From Bacteroides sp. (GTDB lineage Bacteria; Bacteroidota; Bacteroidia; Bacteroidales; Bacteroidaceae): 38,907 bases of DNA. This document shows, piece by piece, positions 16,353 to 22,379 of this stretch; the stretch's first letter is position 1, and each line of letters opens with the position of its first letter. The position numbers were made by a program, and so were the translations under genes. The notes beneath the pieces were generated by a model. That model ran no database searches. It was not told the DNA's origin and worked only from the letters and a program-made list of their open reading frames with translations. The stretch covers positions 2,440 to 41,346 of the forward strand of contig SUXY01000026.1 of the NCBI GenBank assembly GCA_015060705.1. Reading direction: 5' to 3'.

Positions 16353-16984
16353 TGAAAACCGTTTATCTAACTTCTGCCTATTTGGCTCCTGTTGAATATT
16401 ATGCCAAACTCTATGCTGCCGACAAGGCTTACATCGAGCGATACGATAATTATGTGAAGCAAACCTATCGTAACCGTTGTGTGATTGCTGCGGCCGACGG
16501 TCCTTTGGCCTTGACCATTCCTACCGAAAAGAGTGATACCTTGAAATGTCCCATGAAGGACATCCGTATTTCCGACCATGGAAACTGGCGTCACATGCAT
16601 TGGAATGCGTTGGTTTCCAACTATCGCAACAGTCCTTTCTTTGAGTATTATGCTGACGATTTCCGCATTTTTTACGAGAAGAAGTTCCCGTTCTTATGGG
16701 ATTTCAATCAGGAAATCTGTACCTTGGTATGCGAGTTGATTGATATTCATCCACAAATGGAAGGAACTATTGAATACCGTACTTCCTTTGCAGAGAATGA
16801 ACAGGATTTTCGCGAAATCATTCATCCCAAAAAAGATTTCCGTACGGAAGATCCGGAGTTTCATGCTGAACCTTATTATCAGGTATTCAAGGATAAGTTC
16901 GGCTTCCTCCCTAATTTGAGTATTGCCGATTTGTTGTTCAATATGGGGCCGGAGAGTTTATTGGTATTGCAGAAGTGCGTGTAA
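16349..16984 (+). CDS. WbqC-like family protein
   Basis: A 211-aa cytoplasmic protein of the WbqC-like family, often found near O-antigen and surface-polysaccharide genes; the biochemical role is not settled. Visible are the N-terminal LTSAYLAPVEYYAKLYAADK segment, YVKQTYRNRCVIAAADGPLALTIPTEK, and a central WRHMHWNALVSNYRNSPFFEYY motif typical of the family. It is the fourth gene of the dapB-lepB-lepB-like operon, and its ATG overlaps the stop of the preceding gene (ATGA). No membrane segment or signal. The start could also be the second ATG three bases on. Confidence 0.85.
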   Translation: MMKTVYLTSAYLAPVEYYAKLYAADKAYIERYDNYVKQTYRNRCVIAAADGPLALTIPTEKSDTLKCPMKDIRISDHGNWRHMHWNALVSNYRNSPFFEYYADDFRIFYEKKFPFLWDFNQEICTLVCELIDIHPQMEGTIEYRTSFAENEQDFREIIHPKKDFRTEDPEFHAEPYYQVFKDKFGFLPNLSIADLLFNMGPESLLVLQKCV

Positions 16985-16996
16985 ACGGATTATTCC

Positions 16997-17004
16997 TATC
17001 TTTG
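16997..17004 (+). promoter_or_regulatory. -7 box for the Bro-N gene
   Basis: TATCTTTG matches TAnnTTTG 31 bases before the ATG at 17036. No good TTTG is found at -33. Confidence 0.45.
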
Positions 17005-17035
17005 CAAAAACGATATTACAACTAACAGAATAATT

Positions 17036-17872
17036 ATGGTAAAACAAAACGCAATTAAAGTTTTTGAAGAAAAGAAGGTTCGTACCCTTTGGGATAGCGA
17101 AACCGAAGAATGGTATTTTTCCGTAGTGGATGTTGTGGCTATATTGACAGACAGTGAAAATCCGAGACGGTATTGGAGTGACTTGAAACGGAAGCTGGCT
17201 AAAGAGGGAAGTCAGTTGTACGCAGAAATCGTACAACTGAAAATGCTTTCGTCGGACGGTAAGTATTATAAGACCGATGTAGCCACTACCCAACAACTTT
17301 TCCGCCTCATCCAATCCATTCCTTCACCTAAAGTCGAACCATTCAAACTATGGATGGCACAAGTAGCCAAGGAACGTCTTGACCAAATGCAAGACCCGGA
17401 ACTTTCCATTAAACAGGCCATGGAAGACTACAAGCGATTGGGATATTCGGACAATTGGATCAATCAACGCTTAAAGAGCATCGAAATCCGAAAGGAATTG
17501 ACCGATGAGTGGAAACGTCGAGGATTGCAGGAAGGGGTACAGTTTGCTACTTTGACCGACATTATTTATCAAAGTTGGGCGGATAAGACTGCCAAGGAAT
17601 ACAAACAGTTCAAGGGTTTGAAGAAAGAAAACCTACGAGACAATATGACTAACAAGGAACTTGTGCTTAACATGCTTGCCGAACTTTCGACCAAGGAAAT
17701 ATCGGAGGCTACTCAGCCGGAAACATTTGACTACCATAAGGATGTGGCAAAGCGAGGTGGGAATATTGCTCGTGAAGCCCGTTTGAGGTTGGAAGAAGAA
17801 ACGGGAATACCTGTTATATCTCCGCTTAGTGCAAGAGATTATTTGCAGATAGAGAATCAAGCAGAAGATTAA
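17036..17872 (+). CDS. Bro-N / DinD-like protein (phage antirepressor-type)
   Basis: 278 aa with an N-terminal Bro-N domain (about 1-110; IKVFEEKKVRTLWDSETEEWYFSVVDVV and YWSDLKRKL), the DNA-binding fold of BRO and phage antirepressors. The C-terminal part (about 120-278) matches chromosomal DinD-like proteins: RLGYSDNWINQRLKSIEIRKELTDEW, then GGNIAREARLRLEEETGIPVISPLSARDYL. E. coli DinD is SOS-induced and inhibits RecA; whether that applies here is unknown. It follows the wbqC-like gene by 51 bp with its own -7 box. Such genes often travel with phage or islands, but no integrase or phage gene is nearby. A short gene remnant and repeats follow it. Confidence 0.85.
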   Translation: MVKQNAIKVFEEKKVRTLWDSETEEWYFSVVDVVAILTDSENPRRYWSDLKRKLAKEGSQLYAEIVQLKMLSSDGKYYKTDVATTQQLFRLIQSIPSPKVEPFKLWMAQVAKERLDQMQDPELSIKQAMEDYKRLGYSDNWINQRLKSIEIRKELTDEWKRRGLQEGVQFATLTDIIYQSWADKTAKEYKQFKGLKKENLRDNMTNKELVLNMLAELSTKEISEATQPETFDYHKDVAKRGGNIAREARLRLEEETGIPVISPLSARDYLQIENQAED

Positions 17873-17877
17873 ATGAT

Positions 17878-17979
17878 GGGCTTTATATATCGGAAAACAA
17901 CCTTGCCAATCCCGAATTTGATGAAAACAAGTTGGTGTTTGCTTGCTTCAAACTGGAGGATATAAAAGGAAAAGACTAA
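17878..17979 (+). pseudogene. C-terminal remnant of an unidentified gene
   Basis: Immediately after the Bro-N gene, in another frame and without a start codon, 33 codons read LYISENNLANPEFDENKLVF and continue ACFKLEDIKGKD to a TAA at 17977. The composition (charged, alternating hydrophobics, no rare codons) is protein-like, and the 5' part of the gene is absent. It looks like the tail left by a deletion or replacement that brought in the upstream gene. I do not recognise the family. Confidence 0.4.
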
Positions 17980-18013
17980 TGGGTATAGATATACAAGCGA
18001 ATGTATAATTATC

Positions 18014-18112
18014 GTTTAAGGTAAAAGACCACCTTGTTTTTTAAAACACGATGGTCTTTTACCTTAAACGCCGCCAACCTTTTTTAAAAGACGATGGCTT
18101 TTTTCCTTAAAC
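18014..18112. repeat. Long hairpin plus degenerate third copy
   Basis: GTTTAAGGTAAAAGACCA (18014-18031) and its exact reverse complement (18052-18069) are 18-bp arms around a loop that itself holds GTTTTTTAAAAC. The right half (18037-18069) is repeated with a few changes at 18080-18112 (TTTTTTAAAAGACGATGG and on). A third half-copy next to a full hairpin suggests duplication of a small element. The hairpin could end transcription from the Bro-N gene in either direction. Confidence 0.6.
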
Positions 18113-18302
18113 TCCTTGATGTTTTGTATGAAATACGAGCACGTATAAATATTCGCTATAATGCTACCACATCTGCAACAGTGTTTTAACTGCCTGGATT
18201 GCAGAATAATTACGGTTGCAGATTCCGTGCAACAGTTCCTGGGCTGGCCAGCATTGGAAGTGATATCCAAAAACTTCGATGAAATGGTGTGTATTAGCAA
18301 TA
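18113..18302. other. Non-coding stretch with short repeats and a doubtful 55-codon frame
   Basis: Between the hairpin and the CTAAG operator I see no convincing gene. ATCTGCAAC (18171-18179) and GTTGCAGAT (18215-18223) are inverted, and TGCAACAGT occurs twice (18174 and 18229). A 55-codon frame runs 18161-18328 (MLPHLQQCFNCLDCR...) but uses CTG leucine codons unlike its neighbours and ends inside the operator repeats; it may be a decayed fragment. Confidence 0.3.
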
Positions 18303-18381
18303 CTAAGGGAAAAATAAGGAATAACTAAGACAAAACTAAGGAATTTTATTTGGTGGTTCGTTGGCGTGGGTTTTACCTTTA
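18303..18381 (+). promoter_or_regulatory. Phased CTAAG operator and promoter of the first propeller gene
   Basis: Units CTAAG (18303), ATAAG (18314), CTAAG (18325) and CTAAG (18336) stand at exact 11-bp steps. Eight bases later comes the -33 box TTTG (18349-18352), then 21 bp, then TACCTTTA (18374-18381), a 7-of-8 match to the -7 consensus. The layout, one site per helical turn ending just before -33, is that of PhoB/OmpR-type activator sites. The same layout recurs at 20577-20654. The membrane-bound winged-helix regulator at 19485-20501 is the obvious candidate to bind it. This promoter also shows that the gene must start at 18416, not earlier. Confidence 0.75.
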
Positions 18382-18415
18382 CGGCAAATCTTTAGATAAT
18401 AGTAAAATAAAATCC

Positions 18416-19513
18416 ATGAATGATAGACAATTTTTAACTTGGTTGGCAGGTTACTTTTTAGTATTGCTTACATCGGTTTGCTTGTTCTCGTGCGACTTGA
18501 ATAATGCCCATGCCGAGTCATCCCGTTCACAGGTGGATGATTATCCGTTGTTGGAAAGTGTTGAAATCCCCATCGATACGGTGCTTTTCCGTTATGCTAC
18601 TTATTTCCGGGTACAAGGTGATATAGTTGTGATTTTCGATCTTCACAATTCCGATTATTATTGTCATACCTTTATCTATCCCGATTTCAAATATATCTCG
18701 TCGTTTGGCAAACGGGGAGAAGGTCCTAATGAAATTTTGATAGCTGATAATATTCGCTGGGCAGGAGAGGAGGAAATGTGGGTATTGGACAACACCAAGA
18801 ATCGGATGACCCGTTATAGTGGTATCGCTCGTGGAAAGATGCCGAGACTGGAGGAGCATGTTAAGTTGGAAAAAACCTTGATGCGTGCTTTGGATTTTGA
18901 TGTCTATAACCAGAATCAGGTGGTGATTCCCGATTATTCGGGCGAGAAGCGATTTTCTTGGGTGGATCTTCCTTCGGGAAAGCTTCATCATAAATGGATG
19001 GATATTCCGATGGAGAACAAGACCATTCTAAAAAATAGCCCACATGCAGCAGCTGCTGGTTGGCGTAGTTTCATGGCATTTACTCCCAATAAGAAACATT
19101 TGGTAACAGTCAATCAGTTTGCCGACCGTTTAGATATTTATCAAGTTGCTGATGGGACACTTGTGACGACTATCGGTTCGGGAAATAAAGAACCTAGGTT
19201 TGAAATAACTCCCAAAGGTTATGGTATTCCAACGGGTGGTATTTGTCATTATGACGTACAAGTAACCAATCGCTATATTTATACCATTTACGACGGCCGT
19301 TCATTCAAAGAAACGCAAGGGTTAGGAAGCGGATATAAACAAGGTGGCCAGTTGTTACGTATATATACGCACAAAGGGGAATTGCTGAAAGGCTATAAAC
19401 TTGACCGTTTCATTACAGGTATTTATGTAGATGAGACAACGGGTATACTTTATGGTTTGGACGTAAATGCTGACGAACAGGTTGTCAAGTTTCCGGAGTT
19501 TCGTCTTCCTTGA
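18416..19513 (+). CDS. 6-bladed beta-propeller lipoprotein (TolB-like), first copy
   Basis: 365 aa: signal peptide with lipobox LFSC (Cys26), then a repeat-rich beta protein of the Bacteroidales 6-bladed propeller/TolB-like type. Characteristic pieces are FRVQGDIVVIFD, the loop SSFGKRGEGPNEI (family form G-x-G-P-x-E), MWVLDNTKNRMTRYS and IYTIYDG. Such lipoproteins probably sit in the outer membrane; function is not established. The frame is open to 18350, but the promoter at 18349-18381 would then be inside the gene, so the ATG at 18416 is chosen. The last 29 bases overlap the end of the convergent regulator gene. It is probably activated through the CTAAG repeats upstream. Confidence 0.8.
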   Translation: MNDRQFLTWLAGYFLVLLTSVCLFSCDLNNAHAESSRSQVDDYPLLESVEIPIDTVLFRYATYFRVQGDIVVIFDLHNSDYYCHTFIYPDFKYISSFGKRGEGPNEILIADNIRWAGEEEMWVLDNTKNRMTRYSGIARGKMPRLEEHVKLEKTLMRALDFDVYNQNQVVIPDYSGEKRFSWVDLPSGKLHHKWMDIPMENKTILKNSPHAAAAGWRSFMAFTPNKKHLVTVNQFADRLDIYQVADGTLVTTIGSGNKEPRFEITPKGYGIPTGGICHYDVQVTNRYIYTIYDGRSFKETQGLGSGYKQGGQLLRIYTHKGELLKGYKLDRFITGIYVDETTGILYGLDVNADEQVVKFPEFRLP

Positions 19514-20501
19514 TCGTTTTGGTCAGTTTGTATCCTTTGCCTCGTTCATAAAGAATTTGGTATTGTGGAAAATTCTTCAGGTCATTGCGGAGTATTGATA
19601 GATTTTGGTTTAAACGATTACCAACAACATTTGAGTCCTCTTTCTCCGGATTTTCCCAAAGAACTTTTTCTATTTGTACACGTGGAATGAATGTATCTAT
19701 ATCTTTTGCCAATAATTGAATGATAGAAAAAGTCATGGGAGTAGTTCTGAGCATTTTTCCTTGAATATAGACTTCTTTATTCTCATGGTTTATATAGATT
19801 TCTTTTTCTGCTGTTATAGTAGAATTCTTGGTTGTTTGCGTTGCAAGATTTGTTTCTAATGAATTGTCTTTCTTTTTAGAAAAATAGTAAAGTGAGGCAA
19901 TTCCTAAATTGGTTATCATAAATAAAACATAAATCCAAGGGGATGTGTATTTAAAATACATGATTAGGTTGCAATCCACCCATCCTTGTACGGCTGCCGT
20001 TTCTTTTGCGTCGATATATATTTTAGGAGAAGCAATGGTATTCTCGAAAGAGGAAAAATCTTTTTCTGTCGAGTGAGCTACATTGTTATAATGATAGATA
20101 ATCATAGTTTTACCTTCAAGGCCTGCTTTACTTAATTCCTCATGGAAAATTGCATTGAAGTCATGAGGATTAAGGGGATTGGTTTTTAGTAGCATGTATT
20201 GTTCTGTCAACTGGATAGCCTTGTATATTTCTATACTATCTTTGAATTCAAATTCTTCTAGACCTTGTTCTGTCTGTATATTGACATGAGTAACCTTTTT
20301 GTTGGAAGGGGTACCAGATGAACTGATCCGTTCTTTGTTGATTCGATTATTATAATCAATAATAATGCTTTCTTGGAAGGAATTGTCAATAACTATACAG
20401 ATATTCTTATATGCATTATATTGCATCAAAAAAAAGATTATCATATTTATAAGAATGACAATACCGAGAAATATCATTGTTATTTTTACTTTCTTTTTCA
20501 T
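19485..20501 (-). CDS. Membrane-anchored winged-helix transcription regulator (ToxR-like topology)
   Basis: 338 aa with membrane segments at about 7-27 and 188-208, a non-cytoplasmic domain of about 160 residues between them, and a C-terminal OmpR/PhoB-type winged helix at about 236-328 (LRTTPMTFSIIQLLAKD, RVQIEKVLWENP, NVVGNRLNQNLSILRNDL, GKGYKLT). No receiver domain, so it is a one-component regulator that would sense something in the periplasm and bind DNA from the membrane, as ToxR or CadC do but with two membrane passes and the DNA-binding part at the C-terminus. It lies between the two promoters that carry 11-bp-phased CTAAG repeats, the spacing used by PhoB-family proteins, and is divergent from the first NVEALA gene. 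A -7 box (TATATTTG, 20530-20523) precedes it. Ligand unknown. Confidence 0.8.
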   Translation of the reverse strand: MKKKVKITMIFLGIVILINMIIFFLMQYNAYKNICIVIDNSFQESIIIDYNNRINKERISSSGTPSNKKVTHVNIQTEQGLEEFEFKDSIEIYKAIQLTEQYMLLKTNPLNPHDFNAIFHEELSKAGLEGKTMIIYHYNNVAHSTEKDFSSFENTIASPKIYIDAKETAAVQGWVDCNLIMYFKYTSPWIYVLFMITNLGIASLYYFSKKKDNSLETNLATQTTKNSTITAEKEIYINHENKEVYIQGKMLRTTPMTFSIIQLLAKDIDTFIPRVQIEKVLWENPEKEDSNVVGNRLNQNLSILRNDLKNFPQYQILYERGKGYKLTKTIKEDETPET

Positions 20502-20522
20502 GTCTGTATATACTTATCACTG

Positions 20523-20530
20523 CAAATATA
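20523..20530 (-). promoter_or_regulatory. -7 box of the regulator gene
   Basis: TATATTTG on the minus strand, 21 bases before the start codon. The -33 position is AT-rich without a clear TTTG. The CTAAG repeats at 20577-20614 lie just upstream, so autoregulation is possible. Confidence 0.5.
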
Positions 20531-20576
20531 GCAAATAACAAACAAAATTTCTACGTTTTAAAACCTAATTGTAAAA

Positions 20577-20654
20577 ATAAGGCATATCTAAGGGTGGACT
20601 AAGATAAAACTAAGGATAGAAATTTGTGCCTGTTTGCACTTAGGGGTACATTTG
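20577..20654 (+). promoter_or_regulatory. Phased CTAAG operator and promoter of the NVEALA operon
   Basis: ATAAG (20577), CTAAG (20588), CTAAG (20599) and CTAAG (20610) are spaced by exactly 11 bp. After an 8-bp gap comes TTTG (20623-20626), then 20 bp, then TACATTTG (20647-20654): a perfect Bacteroidota promoter. CTAAGAYAAAACTAAGGA is shared with the repeat block at 18325. The transcript would begin near 20661, about 20 nt before the first NVEALA ATG. Confidence 0.8.
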
Positions 20655-20680
20655 CTCAGTGAATTTTTAATAAAAGAAGT

Positions 20681-20920
20681 ATGAAAAATTTAAGTATTGT
20701 TTGTGTCGTTGTAGTAGCTTTTTGGATTGGAAAGTGTACTCAAAAAAATGAAAAGTTTACTGATTTATTGTTTGAGAAGAATGTAGAAGCGTTGGCAGGG
20801 GTAGACGATGATAGGTATAAATATTGCTATGGTTCTGGAAAAGTAGATTGCTATGATGGAACAAAAGTAGAAAGACAGAGTACGGTATGGGGGCTCGGTG
20901 ATAATATAGAAACAGAATGA
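20681..20920 (+). CDS. NVEALA-family precursor peptide, first copy
   Basis: A 79-aa secreted peptide precursor. A hydrophobic N-terminus (about 4-17), a charged linker, the family motif NVEALAG at 34-40, then a 40-residue C-terminal part rich in Asp, Tyr and Gly with two cysteines, C49 and C57. The ALA in the motif fits the A-x-A rule of signal peptidase I, so cleavage after Ala39 would free a 40-residue peptide with one possible disulfide. NVEALA proteins are known in Bacteroidales only as a family name; I know of no function. Its stop overlaps the start of the DUF1573 gene (ATGA), and a strong promoter with phased CTAAG repeats precedes it. Confidence 0.8.
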   Translation: MKNLSIVCVVVVAFWIGKCTQKNEKFTDLLFEKNVEALAGVDDDRYKYCYGSGKVDCYDGTKVERQSTVWGLGDNIETE

Positions 20921-21783
20921 GAATATTTTATTTTCTGTTGATTCTCTCTTGCTTTTGTTCTTGTCAGGAATCGAAAGAAGAAGCAATGTCCCGTTTAGTG
21001 AAAGAATGGAAAGGGAAGGAAGTGAAGTTTCCGACTCGTTCGGTCTTTACCATTCAAGGTAAGGATACGGTGGATTTTGAGTTTGCTAATGCTGATTATA
21101 AGGTGATAACATATATCGATTCGGTAGGATGTGCCAGTTGCAAACTTCAGCTTCCTCGTTGGAAAGCATTGATGGCAGAAGTAGATTCGTTGACGGATAC
21201 TAACATTCCGTTCTTGTTCTACTTTCATCCGAAGGATATGAAGGATCTACGTTATCTGACTCGTCGGGATAATTTCATTTATCCAATTTGCTTCGATAAG
21301 GAGGATGAATTGAATCAACTGAATCATTTTCCCTCCGAGATAGCTTTGCAGACCTTCTTGTTGGATAAGGACAACAGGGTAGTTGCTTTGGGAAATCCTG
21401 TTCTCAATCCCCGGATAAAGGATTTGTATTTGGAGGTGATAAAGGGCAACAGTGAGACAACTCAGAAAGAAAATGTAACTTCTGTTTCTGTAAACCGCAT
21501 GGTTGTGGATTTTGGCAATTTCCCACAATCGGAGAAGCAAAGTGCCAGTTTCATGTTGACCAACATAGGAACCGGTCTGTTCGTGATACAGGATATCATT
21601 ACTTCTTGTGGTTGTACCAAGGTGGAGTATAGTAAAGAACCTGTTCGTCCCGGTGAAACATTGGAGGTGAAAGTGATTTACGAGGCCGAAGAAACTGGAC
21701 ATTTTGATAAAGTAGTAACGGTATATTGTAATGCTAAAAACTCACCTATAAGTTTGAGAGTGAAAGGAACTGCACTTTTATGA
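20917..21783 (+). CDS. Thioredoxin-fold plus DUF1573 lipoprotein
   Basis: 288 aa. The signal ends in a Cys-rich lipobox stretch (ILSCFCSC; C12 or C16 lipidated). Residues about 35-165 look like a thioredoxin-type fold with CASC (C72, C75) in the place of the CxxC active site, after ITYIDSVG. Residues about 185-288 are a DUF1573 immunoglobulin-like domain with the usual SCGCT (C231, C233) and PVRPGETLEVKVIYEAEETGHF. The fusion suggests a periplasmic or surface thiol-handling protein, perhaps acting on the cysteine pairs of the NVEALA peptides. That substrate is my inference. Translation is coupled to the NVEALA gene by ATGA overlap. Confidence 0.8.
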   Translation: MRIFYFLLILSCFCSCQESKEEAMSRLVKEWKGKEVKFPTRSVFTIQGKDTVDFEFANADYKVITYIDSVGCASCKLQLPRWKALMAEVDSLTDTNIPFLFYFHPKDMKDLRYLTRRDNFIYPICFDKEDELNQLNHFPSEIALQTFLLDKDNRVVALGNPVLNPRIKDLYLEVIKGNSETTQKENVTSVSVNRMVVDFGNFPQSEKQSASFMLTNIGTGLFVIQDIITSCGCTKVEYSKEPVRPGETLEVKVIYEAEETGHFDKVVTVYCNAKNSPISLRVKGTALL

Positions 21784-21940
21784 CTTTCTTTTTTCTCCCT
21801 ACTAATTCTCTCTAAAAAAGATAGGAGGTTAAACCAATGCAAAAATAAGAATTAAAAAGAAAAGGAGCAATGCGTTTGCTTGTCTGCTGAAAGGATAGAT
21901 GCAGAAACTAACTAAGTATTTAATTAAAATCGAAAGTATT
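21784..21940 (+). other. Intergenic stretch before the second NVEALA gene
   Basis: About 157 bp, A/T-rich, without a clear promoter or terminator; TTTG at 21875-21878 has no matching -7 box. A single CTAAG occurs at 21911, not phased. The second NVEALA gene may be read from the 20623 promoter. Confidence 0.35.
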
Positions 21941-22204
21941 ATGAAAAAGAATGTAATGAAGATTGCTTTTATGGCTGCATTTGCTGTAGTTGCTGGTTAT
22001 GGTGTATCTAATTCTCAACAAACAGAGGTAATGTCTGATTTGATGGCTGCTAATGTAGAAGCGTTGGCTTTGAGTGATCCGGAAGCAAATGAGAATGGAT
22101 GCGCTAGAGCAGAAGACCTTTGTTCTGTTTTAGTGATTTATTCTGATGGTACATGGGGTGAAGATTTTTTTTATGATTATACAAAAGTACCTGGTTGGCT
22201 ATAA
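21941..22204 (+). CDS. NVEALA-family precursor peptide, second copy
   Basis: An 87-aa precursor starting at the ATG at 21941; an in-frame ATG at 21899 would add 14 residues ahead of an otherwise typical KK-start signal, so it is not chosen. Hydrophobic segment about 7-22, spacer, then NVEALA at 38-43, and a 44-residue tail with C54 and C61, several acidic and aromatic residues and the ending KVPGWL. As in the first copy, ALA forms an A-x-A site and the tail has two cysteines six to seven residues apart, but the tails share little else. Different cargo behind one motif is typical of precursor families. It lies upstream of a propeller gene and a dedicated signal peptidase. Confidence 0.8.
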   Translation: MKKNVMKIAFMAAFAVVAGYGVSNSQQTEVMSDLMAANVEALALSDPEANENGCARAEDLCSVLVIYSDGTWGEDFFYDYTKVPGWL

Positions 22205-22229
22205 TTCTTGAAAGTTTTTAATTAAATAT

Positions 22230-22358
22230 TGTGTCATAATGAAATCTGCTATCAGAAAGTAATCCCATTAAGTGCAAAGCAAATAATCTGAATGATGTAT
22301 AATGTTCTTTCGCTGTACTCTTAATGATTAAAAGACAGTTATTTTTCATTATGACACA
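22230..22358. repeat. 15-bp inverted repeats bounding a 99-bp non-coding spacer
   Basis: TGTGTCATAATGAAA (22230-22244) and TTTCATTATGACACA (22344-22358) are exact inverted copies. The spacer holds no gene and no clear promoter on either strand. The structure fits a small non-autonomous element with terminal inverted repeats, an invertible segment or a large hairpin. No obvious target-site duplication is seen. Confidence 0.6.
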
Positions 22359-22379
22359 TTATCTTGTTGAAATTTTGAT

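Noticed and set aside
17036-18112. Prophage remnant
   Set aside because: Only one Bro-N/DinD-like gene is present; no integrase, terminase, capsid or att-like direct repeats were found.
18303-18340. CRISPR-like short tandem repeats
   Set aside because: Units are 5 bp on an 11-bp period directly before a promoter; this is an operator pattern, not repeats with spacers.
18350-18415. Upstream extension of the first propeller gene (MVVRWRGFYLYG...)
   Set aside because: It overlaps the -33/-7 promoter boxes and puts a charged stretch before the signal peptide; the ATG at 18416 gives a normal lipoprotein signal.
22230-22358. Invertible promoter (phase variation) as a firm call
   Set aside because: The inverted repeats are real, but no promoter is seen in the spacer and no invertase gene is near, so only the repeat is annotated.
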